A program made the position numbers and the translations under genes. A model generated the notes under the pieces. The model was given only the letters and a program-made list of their open reading frames with translations, was not told the DNA's origin and did not search any database. Of a DNA stretch of 64,000 nucleotides, positions 1-7,624 are shown in pieces; position 1 is the first letter of the stretch, and every line of letters begins with the position of its first letter. The DNA lies in the NCBI RefSeq assembly GCF_023502205.1, contig NZ_JAMFLG010000020.1, positions 30,098 to 94,097 of the forward strand, written 5' to 3'. This DNA is from Aquiflexum sp. TKW24L. Its GTDB lineage: Bacteria > Bacteroidota > Bacteroidia > Cytophagales > Cyclobacteriaceae.

Positions 1-46
1 AAATTATTCAGATCCGGTTTTAAACCAGATATTGGGATAATAAATG

Positions 47-1108
47 TCAAACTGATTGTCCGGCGAGTTTTTTGAATGATTTAAGGAACGCTTCATTTTC
101 CTCCCTTGTGCCTACGGTAATCCTCAAACAATCTTCACACAAAACCACTTTGGAGCGGTCGCGGACGATGATTTTGTTCGACACCAGGTCATCGTACATC
201 TTCTTGGCATCCGGAACTTTCACCAAAAGAAAATTGGCATGGGAAGGAAACACTTTTTTGACAAAAGGCAAGCCTTCCAAGTCCTTTTGGAGATGTTCTC
301 TTTCCTCCAATATTGTCTTCACTACTTTTCCGATCTCATCAGCTTTTTCAAGTGAGGAGAGGACTTTTTCCTGAGTCAATCCGGAGACATTATAAGGTGG
401 TTTGATAAGGTTGAGGATGCGGATAATCTCTTCCGAAGCAAATGCCATCCCGATCCGCAGGTTAGCAAGTCCCCAAGCCTTGGAGAAAGTCTGCATCACG
501 AGAAGGTTGGGATATTCTGGCAATTCGGAAGTAAAACTCTCCTCATCGCTGAAGTCTATGTAGGCCTCATCCACGACTACCAATCCATCAAAACCTGCTA
601 GAATTTCCCGTATGGCCTCCCTTTTCATTTTGTTGCCACTCGGATTATTGGGAGAACATACAAAAATAACCTTGGTGTTTTCATCCACCGCCGCAAGGAT
701 TTCTCTTGGCCTGAGTTGAAAGTCTTCAGTCAGATTTACCTTTTTGATGGCAATGTCATTGATCGAGGCCGAGACTTCATACATCCCATAAGTTGGTGGA
801 AGCAAAATGATATTGTCTATTCCCGGGCTGCAAAAGGCTCTCATCAACAGGTCAATGGCCTCGTCACTTCCATTTCCAAGGAAAATCTGTTTTGGAGAAA
901 CACCTTTGATCGCAGACAATTTGGATTTGATTTCCTGTTGGTAGGGATCAGGATATCGGTTGAATGCCTCCCCTGTCAGCGAACCGTAAGGATTTTCGTT
1001 GGCGTCAAGAAACACCCCGTCATGACCCGAGTATTCATCCCTTGCGGAAGAATAGGGTTTGATGTTTAGAATATGGGGGCGAAGGATTTTTTGGATATCA
1101 AAAGCCAT
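47..1108 (-). CDS. hisC: Histidinol-phosphate aminotransferase HisC
   Basis: A 353-residue fold-type I PLP aminotransferase that converts imidazole-acetol phosphate to histidinol phosphate in cytosolic histidine synthesis. The family landmarks are visible: the N-terminal LDANENP segment (about residues 34-40), SPNNPSGN (152-159), VVDEAYIDF (178-186) and the TFSKAWGLANLRIG block, in which K210 is the Schiff-base lysine. The length is typical. The ATG shares one base with the hisD stop (TAATG), so the two are very likely translationally coupled. HisC enzymes can overlap in activity with aromatic aminotransferases, but the hisG-hisD context supports the histidine role. The next operon gene, if any, lies beyond the left edge. 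Confidence 0.95.
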   Translation of the reverse strand: MAFDIQKILRPHILNIKPYSSARDEYSGHDGVFLDANENPYGSLTGEAFNRYPDPYQQEIKSKLSAIKGVSPKQIFLGNGSDEAIDLLMRAFCSPGIDNIILLPPTYGMYEVSASINDIAIKKVNLTEDFQLRPREILAAVDENTKVIFVCSPNNPSGNKMKREAIREILAGFDGLVVVDEAYIDFSDEESFTSELPEYPNLLVMQTFSKAWGLANLRIGMAFASEEIIRILNLIKPPYNVSGLTQEKVLSSLEKADEIGKVVKTILEEREHLQKDLEGLPFVKKVFPSHANFLLVKVPDAKKMYDDLVSNKIIVRDRSKVVLCEDCLRITVGTREENEAFLKSFKKLAGQSV

Positions 1109-2400
1109 TACTTTTTCTCTTTTATGTATTTGAGGCGGATGCTGACAGCATTCTTGTGTGCCTCGAGCAGTTCATTGGCAGCCATGATTTCAACAGTTGG
1201 ACCAAGCTTCTTGATGCCTTTCTCTGTGATTTTCTGGTAAGTGATTTTTTTGACAAAACTATCCAAAGAGACTCCGCTGTAGTTTTTGGCATAGCCATAA
1301 GTCGGCAAAGTATGGTTTGTACCTGAGGCATAATCACCTGCCGACTCTGGTGTAAAGTTACCAATGAAGATAGAACCTGCATTGACAATCTGAGAAACAA
1401 CAAATTCCTCGTTTTCGACACAGATGATCAAATGCTCCGGTGCATAGTCGTTGATCAGCTCTATGGCATTCTCTTCTTTGCCCATGATGACGGCTACCGA
1501 GTTGTCCAAAGCACGCTTGGCAATGTCTTTTCTTGGAAGTTTGTCCAATTGCTCCTCCACTTCTTTGAGGACTTTTTTGGCTACTTTTTCGGAACTAGCT
1601 ACCAAGATCACCTGAGAATCCACACCATGTTCAGCTTGGGAAAGCAAATCCGCAGCCACAAAGGCAGGAACGGCAGAATTGTCCGCATAGACCAATACCT
1701 CCGAAGGTCCCGCCGGCATGTCAATGGCTACCCCTTTTTTGGTGGCCAACTGCTTTGCAGCCGTGACATATTGATTTCCTGGTCCGAAGATCTTGTCCAC
1801 TTTGGGAACAGATTCTGTCCCAAAAGTCATCGCGGCTATGGCCTGTGCCCCACCGGCTTTGACGATTTTATCAATTCCTATCAAGTCGGCAGTGTAAAGG
1901 ATGGCCGGATGGATGTTTCCGTCTTTGTCAGGTGGGGTACAGATGACGATTTCTTCACAACCAGCAAGATTTGCAGGAATTCCCAACATCAACACCGTCG
2001 AAAACAGTGGTGCCGTTCCACCTGGAATGTATAAGCCTACCCTTTGGATAGGAACTGATTTACGCATGCAGGTCACGCCTTCCATTACTTCCATGACAAG
2101 GTCAGGTTGGGCTTGGGCAGCATGGAATTTCTCTATATTTTCTTTTGCAATTAAGATGGCTGATTTCAGTTTTGGATCAACAAGCTCACGGGCTTGAAGC
2201 ACTTCCTCATTACTGACAAGCAATGTTTTGATATTGACATGATCGTATTCCAAAGCAAATTTTTTCAAAGCTTTGTCCCCTAATCTATTGACTTTCCTCA
2301 TGATCGGCTTGACGATCTTATCGATTGCTTTGGTCTTTTGAATTGGCCTCTGCAACGCTTTGGTCCATTCAGACTTGGTTGGGTTGTATATGGTTTTCAT
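1108..2400 (-). CDS. hisD: Histidinol dehydrogenase HisD
   Basis: A 430-residue enzyme that catalyses the last two steps of histidine synthesis, histidinol to histidine with two NAD+. Visible landmarks are IPGGTAPLFSTVLM (about 125-138), AQAIAAMTFGT (186-195), the FGPGNQYV loop (205-212) and LSQAEHG (253-259), in which Q255 and H258 match the zinc ligands of the family. Length is normal. It overlaps hisC by one base downstream. Upstream it is separated from hisG by about 520 bp of repeats rather than by the usual short spacer, so whether it shares the hisG transcript is uncertain. Confidence 0.95.
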   Translation of the reverse strand: MKTIYNPTKSEWTKALQRPIQKTKAIDKIVKPIMRKVNRLGDKALKKFALEYDHVNIKTLLVSNEEVLQARELVDPKLKSAILIAKENIEKFHAAQAQPDLVMEVMEGVTCMRKSVPIQRVGLYIPGGTAPLFSTVLMLGIPANLAGCEEIVICTPPDKDGNIHPAILYTADLIGIDKIVKAGGAQAIAAMTFGTESVPKVDKIFGPGNQYVTAAKQLATKKGVAIDMPAGPSEVLVYADNSAVPAFVAADLLSQAEHGVDSQVILVASSEKVAKKVLKEVEEQLDKLPRKDIAKRALDNSVAVIMGKEENAIELINDYAPEHLIICVENEEFVVSQIVNAGSIFIGNFTPESAGDYASGTNHTLPTYGYAKNYSGVSLDSFVKKITYQKITEKGIKKLGPTVEIMAANELLEAHKNAVSIRLKYIKEKK

Positions 2401-2413
2401 GGAAAATGGTTCT

Positions 2414-2760
2414 AGTGGTTGTAATGGTTGGAGTGGTTGGAGTGGTTGTAATTGTTGTAGTGGTTGTAGTGGTTTTAATTGTTGTCTGCTTCGCGTTGTC
2501 AGGTTTCTATCAGGTTGTCGAGACCGTCACCCTGAGGCACGAAGGGTCTCGTTTTTTATTGTTCTAATTGTTCTAATTGTTGTAGTGGTTGTCTGCTTCG
2601 CGTTGTCAGGTTTCTATCAGGTTGTCGAGTCCGTCACCCTGAGGCACGAAGGGTCTCATTTTTTATGGTTGTAATTGTTGTAGTGGTTCTATTGGTTGTA
2701 ATTGTTTTAGTTGTTGTATTGGTTGTCTGCTTCGCGCCTGCCTGCCGTAGGTAGGTTGTC
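2414..2760. repeat. Composite 9-mer array and palindromic repeats between hisD and hisG
   Basis: A non-coding stretch with three blocks of 9-bp units of the AGTGGTTGT/AATTGTTGT type. The first runs 2414-2485 with eight units. Each block ends in GTCTGCTTCGCG (2484, 2591 and 2725). After the first two comes the same unit of about 70 bp, including TTGTCAGGTTTCTATCAGG and a palindrome GAGACC...CCCTGAG...GGGTCTC (around 2519-2551 and 2626-2657). The third copy is truncated and carries CCTGCCTGCCGTAGG. A reverse copy of the GTCTGCTTCGCG core sits at 4258-4272, ahead of the RraA-like gene. A gene-like reading of this stretch is only low-complexity Val/Gly and is rejected. Confidence 0.85.
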
Positions 2761-2857
2761 AGGCTGTCAAGTTTTTGAAAAGTCGTGGTTCTGTTGATCT
2801 GTAACTGAGACTGCTACCTTCGACTATCTTCTCGCATCCCGCTTCTCGCTTCTAATG

Positions 2858-2935
2858 TCTCAAATCTCATGTCTCACATCTCTTGTCTCACATCTCCTAT
2901 CTCAAATAACCATTTTCTCAAATAACCATTTTCTC
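2858..2935. repeat. Heptamer array TCTCANN and 16-bp duplication at the hisG end
   Basis: Seven consecutive 7-bp units (TCTCAAA, TCTCATG, TCTCACA, TCTCTTG, TCTCACA, TCTCCTA, TCTCAAA) occupy 2858-2906. Next to them the 16-mer AAATAACCATTTTCTC occurs twice in tandem (2904-2919 and 2920-2935). The second copy is the last coding part of hisG, so the hisG stop lies on the repeat junction and the first copy is a duplicated gene end. Confidence 0.85.
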
Positions 2936-3778
2936 AATCGGCACGACCAAGATTCCTTCAGCACCGGCGGCACGAAGACCTTCGATGTTTTCCCAAAACT
3001 GGTCTTCACTTAATACTGAATGGACAGAGGACCAACCTTCTTGTGCCAATGGCAATATGGTTGGACTTCTCATCCCTGGAATCAAAGAGATGATTTTGTC
3101 GAGGGAAGCATTCGGAGCATTGAGGAGAACATACTTGTTGCTTTTGCCTTTTTGGACAGCATTGATTCTGAAGAGCAACTTGTCAACAATCTCTAATTTT
3201 TCATCAGGAAGGTTTTTGTGGCTGATCAGCACTGCTTCTGATTTGAAGATCTGCTCCACTTCAATGAGTCCGTTCATCATCAGTGTGGAACCGGAACTTA
3301 CGATATCACAAATGCCCTCCGCCAGTCCGATACTTGGTGCAATCTCTACAGAACCACTGATTTCATGGATTTCAGCTGATATATTTTGGGACTTCAGGTA
3401 GTCCCCAAGAATCTTTGGATAGGAAGTCGCAATGCTTTTTCCGTCAAAATAACGAACATTTTCATAATGTTCCCCTTTTGGAATGGCAAGAGAAAGCCGG
3501 CATTTGGAAAAGCCCAATTTCTTGAGCACGGTTACTTCTTTGTCTTTTTCGACCAACTCATTTTCTCCCACAATACCCAGGTCAGCTACTCCATCAGAGA
3601 CGTATCCCGGAATGTCATCATCCCTCAAAAAAAGGAATTCAATTGGAAAATTGGTGGAAGTGGACTTGAGTTTGCCGGTACCATTATAGAATTTGATGCC
3701 ACATTCCTTGATGAGGCTAAGGGAATCTTCACTGAGTCTACCGCTTTTTTGTACGGCTATTCTAATAATTGAATTCAT
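2918..3778 (-). CDS. hisG: ATP phosphoribosyltransferase HisG, long form
   Basis: A 286-residue enzyme for the first, committed step of histidine synthesis (ATP + PRPP). It reads as a long-form HisG: a type II periplasmic-binding-protein-like catalytic part (IRIAVQKSGRLSEDS at the start, DLGIVGENEL, SVEIAPSIGLAEGICDIVSSGSTL near 140-170) followed by a C-terminal ACT-like domain of about 75 residues, which in the family carries histidine feedback inhibition; no HisZ is therefore needed. The last codons are repeated immediately after the stop as a 16-bp duplication. A promoter and a putative his leader peptide lie 100-230 bp upstream on the same strand. Confidence 0.95.
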   Translation of the reverse strand: MNSIIRIAVQKSGRLSEDSLSLIKECGIKFYNGTGKLKSTSTNFPIEFLFLRDDDIPGYVSDGVADLGIVGENELVEKDKEVTVLKKLGFSKCRLSLAIPKGEHYENVRYFDGKSIATSYPKILGDYLKSQNISAEIHEISGSVEIAPSIGLAEGICDIVSSGSTLMMNGLIEVEQIFKSEAVLISHKNLPDEKLEIVDKLLFRINAVQKGKSNKYVLLNAPNASLDKIISLIPGMRSPTILPLAQEGWSSVHSVLSEDQFWENIEGLRAAGAEGILVVPIEKMVI

Positions 3779-3871
3779 GGATGCAATATACGTTTAGTAT
3801 CAAAATGCCAATAAGAATTTTGGATGATAGGGCTGAATGAATATACCAACAGCCGTCCGCGGGCGATATGT

Positions 3872-3896
3872 CAAAAATTCCCTCCTTAGGAGGAAT
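3872..3896 (-). terminator. Putative his attenuator terminator hairpin
   Basis: On the minus strand ATTCCTCC (3896-3889) pairs with GGAGGGAAT (3885-3877, one bulged G), and the three-base loop is exactly the TAA stop of the leader ORF. It is followed by TTTTTG. The upper 3' segment (TAAGGAGG on the minus strand) is also perfectly complementary to CCTCCTTA near the start of the leader (3957-3950 region), which gives an alternative pairing. This is consistent with transcription attenuation; it is inferred from sequence only. Confidence 0.5.
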
Positions 3897-3966
3897 GATG
3901 CAAATTGTGTGCTCCACCGAGATTGGAGTGGACAAGAAAAACAGAACTGTAAGGAGGCTTATTCAT
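3886..3966 (-). CDS. Putative histidine leader peptide (26 aa)
   Basis: A short reading frame of 26 codons starts with ATG just downstream of a good Bacteroidota promoter and lies upstream of hisG on the same strand. It contains four His codons out of 26, two of them adjacent (residues 13, 20, 23 and 24), and its end reads A-H-N-L-H-H-S-S-stop. The two adjacent His codons lie directly against the 5' arm of a terminator-like hairpin whose loop is the stop codon. A ribosome waiting for His-tRNA would therefore cover that arm and favour read-through into hisG. The His content is modest compared with enterobacterial hisL, so this remains a prediction. Confidence 0.45.
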   Translation of the reverse strand: MNKPPYSSVFLVHSNLGGAHNLHHSS

Positions 3967-3974
3967 TGCGTAGG

Positions 3975-4004
3975 CAAAGTTACTACAGGCTTTTTAACTA
4001 GCAA
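3975..4004 (-). promoter_or_regulatory. Predicted promoter for the his leader and hisG
   Basis: The minus strand carries TAACTTTG (3982-3975), an exact match to the Bacteroidota -7 box TAnnTTTG, with TTGC (4004-4001) 18 bases upstream as a -33 element. The predicted start of transcription falls only a few bases before the leader ATG at 3966, so the leader mRNA would be almost leaderless. Confidence 0.55.
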
Positions 4005-4303
4005 GAAAGAGCAATTGTTTTTTGTGGGGAGTATTAATGACCAAGAATTTCCGGTGGTTTTATTCTCCACACTTACCTTGAAAATCAGCCATTTATCCAA
4101 ATTTGATAGTTTTCTTGGTAAATAATGGTTTGATTATCACCTCTTCTGATAGATGCGAATTTATTTCTAGATTCAAGGAGCTATTGCCAGGAAACGAGAA
4201 AAAGTCAATAAGCTGTACCATAAAACAATAAAACCAGACAACAATGACAACCTAAAAACGCGAAGCAGACAACCCTTCAACCATTTCCAACCCAACATAC
4301 ACC

Positions 4304-5278
4304 ATGAAAAAAAACCTATTGACAACATTGATTTTTGCAGGATTAATCCTCTGTACACTTACTCCTTCTTTCGCCCAATATGACAGGGTAGCTATGGATA
4401 GGGAATATATTATTTCTTTGACTTCCCGTTGGACTGGAGAACGATTGCCTGATGGAAGGCCTTTTGTTTCGGATGAATTATTGGAAAGGCTCAAAAGCGT
4501 TGTGTTGACCCATGCTTGGGGAGGATTGCGCAGCCATAAGTTCAACAATCAGTACCAAGGAGATTGGATGATGATCCATCCTGACAAAAATACAGTCATG
4601 ACTGGACGGGCCGTGACTGCCCAATATATGCCTCAGCGACCTGATTTCGGGGATTTGATCAGGGAAGTCGGTTTGGCAGAAGGCCATGGTGAAAAGGCCC
4701 AATCCAATGTTTGGCCCATCGAAATGCTAAAAGACGGCGATATCTATGTAGCTGATGGCTATGGAAAAGTCCAACAGGGAACACTGATCGGTGACCGCTT
4801 GGCCAATTCGATTTATACCAAATCTAAGCGTGGTGTCATATTCTACGGGACAGTCAGGAATATCCAAGAGATTAAAAAAGTAGAAGGATTCAACGGTTGG
4901 ATCCTTGGAGACCATCCTTCTTCCATTGCTGAGATGATGTTGACATCGATCAATGCTCCTATCAGAATCGGAGATGTGACTGTTCTGCCGGGTGATGTGG
5001 TGTTCGCAAGTCCTTACGGAACGCTATTTTTCCCTGCTTACTTGGTAGCAGAGATCGTCCTCAATGCTGAAATCAGCAACTTGCGTCATACTTACGGCAT
5101 CATGCGTAATAAAGCAGGTGATTGGACTACAGGTCAGATCGACAGCAATTACTCCGAACAGATGAACAAGGAATTCTTTGATTACCTCAGAAGCCTTCCC
5201 GACAGCAAATTGCCTATGCCAAGGAAAGAACTGAATGATTATATTGAAGGAAGAAAGGATAAAAATATTGGCGGATAA
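4304..5278 (+). CDS. Exported RraA-like family protein
   Basis: A 324-residue protein with a signal peptide (about residues 1-24, ending FAQ). The body carries the RraA/HMG-aldolase-type core: the GDRLANSIYTKSKRGVIFYG segment and TVRNIQEI correspond to the family's G-D...A...G-x-V-x-D-G-x-V-R-D region, although the usual Asp before Gly is replaced (FYGTVRN). Bacterial RraA regulates RNase E or acts as an oxaloacetate decarboxylase/aldolase, but those are cytosolic. An exported version is common in Bacteroidota and its function is not known. The start is the ATG before the signal peptide; no Shine-Dalgarno is visible. A reverse copy of the 2.4-2.7 kb repeat core lies just upstream. Confidence 0.8.
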   Translation: MKKNLLTTLIFAGLILCTLTPSFAQYDRVAMDREYIISLTSRWTGERLPDGRPFVSDELLERLKSVVLTHAWGGLRSHKFNNQYQGDWMMIHPDKNTVMTGRAVTAQYMPQRPDFGDLIREVGLAEGHGEKAQSNVWPIEMLKDGDIYVADGYGKVQQGTLIGDRLANSIYTKSKRGVIFYGTVRNIQEIKKVEGFNGWILGDHPSSIAEMMLTSINAPIRIGDVTVLPGDVVFASPYGTLFFPAYLVAEIVLNAEISNLRHTYGIMRNKAGDWTTGQIDSNYSEQMNKEFFDYLRSLPDSKLPMPRKELNDYIEGRKDKNIGG

Positions 5279-5283
5279 TTGAA

Positions 5284-5350
5284 AGTTTGTGAAGACACAA
5301 ACTTGGGCAAGATTGATTGATGAAGTTGGAATTTGTGGGAACACAAACTT
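5284..5350. repeat. Two tandem small hairpins after the RraA-like gene
   Basis: AGTTTGTG-AAGA-CACAAACT (5284-5303) is a perfect 8-bp inverted repeat. A second near-identical hairpin ATTTGTG-GGAA-CACAAACT follows at 5331-5349. The following GGGCAAG/TGGCGAGG bases are also similar, so the whole unit of about 47 bp appears duplicated. Confidence 0.7.
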
Positions 5351-5393
5351 TGGCGAGGCTAAGTAATTTTGGTGAAATTAAAAATTCAGTTGG

Positions 5394-5437
5394 GCTTTGG
5401 AAAATGGTGAACAATACGCCTTTTCCAAAGCTTTTTT
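5394..5437 (+). terminator. Intrinsic terminator
   Basis: GCTTTGGAAAA (5394-5404) pairs with TTTTCCAAAGC (5421-5431), followed by TTTTTT. It lies downstream of the RraA-like gene and ahead of the TPR lipoprotein gene. Confidence 0.8.
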
Positions 5438-5554
5438 AGTCTAGATTCATTTCAAAACTTTTATCACCCAAGTAAAATCAATTTGAGTTTTTATTTATTA
5501 CAATTATGAAAATTTCGTAATGTTTTGTTATTTTTAGTTTTAAATAAAAAATTC

Positions 5555-6340
5555 ATGCGTTCCATTTTCGCCATTCTCCTCTTAGTAATCTTTGTTTCAT
5601 GCTTTGGAAGCTTCTCAGAAGGTGAAAGGTATTTTCATCAAGCAGATTATGAAAGTGCCATTTCAGAGTTCTCAAAAACCCTTTTTCTTAATGTCACAGA
5701 CGTCAAATCCCTGCACCTTAGGGCTAGGTCTTACGAGGAATTAGAGGAATTTGACAAAGCCGTGGAGGATTACAAAACCATTATCCATTATGACCCGACC
5801 TATGCACAGGCCTATGCAGGCATCGGTAAATTATTTTGGAAAAGGGAAGACTATAAAAACGCCCAAAAATACCTGCTCCTTGCAGCCAAAGAAGATGGAA
5901 AGGATTATGAGATTCTGTTTTTACTGGGAAGGGCCATGCTGATGAATGAAGAATACAGGAGTGCTGATGAATTTTTACAGCTTGCCAAAGAATTGAATCC
6001 CAAAGATTCGCGCGTTTATTTCTATCAGGGAATGGCGAGGTCTCAGATTGGTGATATTTTAGGTGCAGCAGGATCATTCACTATGTGCCTGAGACATGAT
6101 CCTGAAAATACTACAGCCAAATATAACCGTGGTTTGATCCTTTTACTGTTGGGCAATTCCGATTGGGCATTGGAGGATTTTGAGGATGTGCTGAAAGCCA
6201 ACCCAAACCATATCGAAGCAATGGCGAGAAGGGGAAATGCCAAACTGGATATCAATGACCCAACCGGCTGCAAAGACATCAGAGAAGCCGCAAAAAAAGG
6301 AAGCGTTTATGCGCAGATGAATCTGGGGAGGTGTGAGTGA
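5555..6340 (+). CDS. TPR-repeat lipoprotein
   Basis: A 261-residue protein with a lipoprotein signal peptide (lipobox IFVSC, Cys16) followed by about six tetratricopeptide repeats (from roughly residue 20 to 250), recognisable by recurring patterns such as Y-x-x-A-I-x-x-F-x-x-x-L and A-x-x-x-R-G. TPR arrays form helical scaffolds for protein-protein contacts; the partner is not visible. The ATG at 5555 is preferred over an upstream TTG at 5525 because it places a normal signal peptide at the N terminus. It is a single gene between two terminator hairpins. Confidence 0.85.
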   Translation: MRSIFAILLLVIFVSCFGSFSEGERYFHQADYESAISEFSKTLFLNVTDVKSLHLRARSYEELEEFDKAVEDYKTIIHYDPTYAQAYAGIGKLFWKREDYKNAQKYLLLAAKEDGKDYEILFLLGRAMLMNEEYRSADEFLQLAKELNPKDSRVYFYQGMARSQIGDILGAAGSFTMCLRHDPENTTAKYNRGLILLLLGNSDWALEDFEDVLKANPNHIEAMARRGNAKLDINDPTGCKDIREAAKKGSVYAQMNLGRCE

Positions 6341-6343
6341 GTG

Positions 6344-6377
6344 TTGGTTAATTGGTTATTTGGTGAATTGGTTAATC
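6344..6377. repeat. TTGGTTAA-type low-complexity repeat
   Basis: Imperfect units TTGGTTAA/TTGGTTATT/TTGGTGAA resemble the 15-mer array at 27726-27806. The rest of the gap to 6638 holds a terminator-like hairpin, a CATGAGCGAAGTCGAAGGGCTC segment related to the palindromes at 2.5-2.6 kb, and pyrimidine-rich sequence, but no gene that I can see. Confidence 0.6.
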
Positions 6378-6383
6378 GATGAG

Positions 6384-6416
6384 AACCTTTGAGGTCTCTT
6401 TTTGACCTCGAAGGTT
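6384..6416. terminator. Terminator-like hairpin
   Basis: AACCTTTGAGGTC (6384-6396) pairs with GACCTCGAAGGTT (6404-6416) with one mismatch; a T-rich loop and a short TTTT follow. It lies just after the TPR lipoprotein gene. Confidence 0.6.
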
Positions 6417-6638
6417 TTCGGTTAATAGTTGAACACCGCTCCATGAGCGAAGTCGAAGGGCTCGCATCTTGATACTTGATAATCAATACTCAATACTGTA
6501 TTAAAATTTTTCACTCGTCCCTCCTTCGAAATGACATGGAAAACCTTTTCCTTCAGAATAGCCTAGTACTTTAATTAAGCATAACTGCCAACTGCGACTG
6601 AAAACTGCTACTCCTATTTCTCTCGCCTCTCGTCTCTC

Positions 6639-7517
6639 TCAAACCCCAAACCTCTCTCTAATCGCATTTTTATAATTTTCTCTACCCTCTTTGGAAGTAA
6701 ATAGAAAAAGATAAGGTTCGATGAGTTCCAATTCCATGAGATAAAAAACGCCTTTGATCCAAACCCCATCCACCCTAGCATACAAGGTATCGGATGCAAA
6801 ATCATCGATGATTTTTTGGATATAAACCAACTCGATCAAAGTCGGGTCGATAGGATGGATCTGCCCACCAAAGAAATGTTGCACCCGAAATTCTCCCAAT
6901 TTGGCACTTTTCAATACTGCATGGGAAAATTTCTCATTGAAAAAAAGGTAAGAAACCTCCCCTATTTCAGCCACTTCCTTGACAAATGGTTGGAGCATAA
7001 AATCCTCGGAAGCGAGCAGGTTTTGAATTTGTCCCTGTTGTTCCCGCCAATTATTTCTTTGGATTTTCAAGGTGTTTTTCGCACCACCGCTGACGGTAGG
7101 TTTGATTACGATCTGGTCTGTATCAAATTTCTTGAAGCAAGCCTCAATGTCAGGGAATTGACCTTTATCATTAAAAATCGTCGGCACGATGGAAAATCCA
7201 CAATCTTCTATCTCTTGTAAATATCGCTTGTCAGAATTTCGAATGATCAGATCGATGTCATTGACCACCGGAATTCCCAAAGTTTTGATCTTTTGGCACC
7301 AAGCCAAAAACTCAGGATAGCGGTCGAAATAATCCCATGGGGATTTCATCAACAAATGTGAATAAGAACTCCAATCGACAGATGTATCTGACCAAATCTC
7401 AAATCTGAAAACCACACCTAACTCGGAAAGAATTGCTTCGAGCATTTTGTCCTCATCCGGGACATCTTCTATGGCATAGGAACCTTTCGCCTCATAGGTG
7501 ATAACTGCAATTCTCAT
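6639..7517 (-). CDS. ATP-grasp domain protein (RimK/glutathione-synthetase-like)
   Basis: A 292-residue cytosolic protein with the ATP-grasp layout: an N-terminal Rossmann-like part (IAVITYEAKG; LLMKSPWDYF about residues 56-65), the nucleotide lysine in IVIKPTVSGGAKNT (about 135-148) and the Mg-binding region RVDGVW...LMELELIEPYLF near residues 245-275. The ATP-grasp family joins a carboxylate to an amine or thiol through an acyl phosphate. The substrate cannot be read from the sequence; the closest described group is the DcsG/glutathione-synthetase-like ligases. It is divergent from the mannosyltransferase gene with a spacer of 107 bp. Confidence 0.75.
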   Translation of the reverse strand: MRIAVITYEAKGSYAIEDVPDEDKMLEAILSELGVVFRFEIWSDTSVDWSSYSHLLMKSPWDYFDRYPEFLAWCQKIKTLGIPVVNDIDLIIRNSDKRYLQEIEDCGFSIVPTIFNDKGQFPDIEACFKKFDTDQIVIKPTVSGGAKNTLKIQRNNWREQQGQIQNLLASEDFMLQPFVKEVAEIGEVSYLFFNEKFSHAVLKSAKLGEFRVQHFFGGQIHPIDPTLIELVYIQKIIDDFASDTLYARVDGVWIKGVFYLMELELIEPYLFLFTSKEGRENYKNAIRERFGV

Positions 7518-7624
7518 GATTTTGGGTAATTTTTTTCGATCGCAATTATATGTTAATTTTTGCAGAATATTAGTTCAAACTTATATTTCCATGCATTTAA
7601 TCATATTTTTGGGTTTCGAATTTT

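Noticed and set aside
2325..2674. Long plus-strand frames rich in Val and Gly
   Set aside because: They are translations of 9-bp tandem repeats and have no start context or domain.
3868..4125. Plus-strand 85-codon frame with AGGAGGA close to an ATG
   Set aside because: No family resemblance, and it is antisense to the predicted his leader; the AGGAGG is explained by the hairpin arm.
4173..4358. Minus-strand frame over the start of the RraA-like gene
   Set aside because: Overlaps a clear signal peptide gene in the other direction; low-complexity hydrophobic translation.
5525..5554. Upstream TTG start for the TPR lipoprotein
   Set aside because: Would put ten residues before a normal lipoprotein signal peptide; ATG at 5555 fits better.
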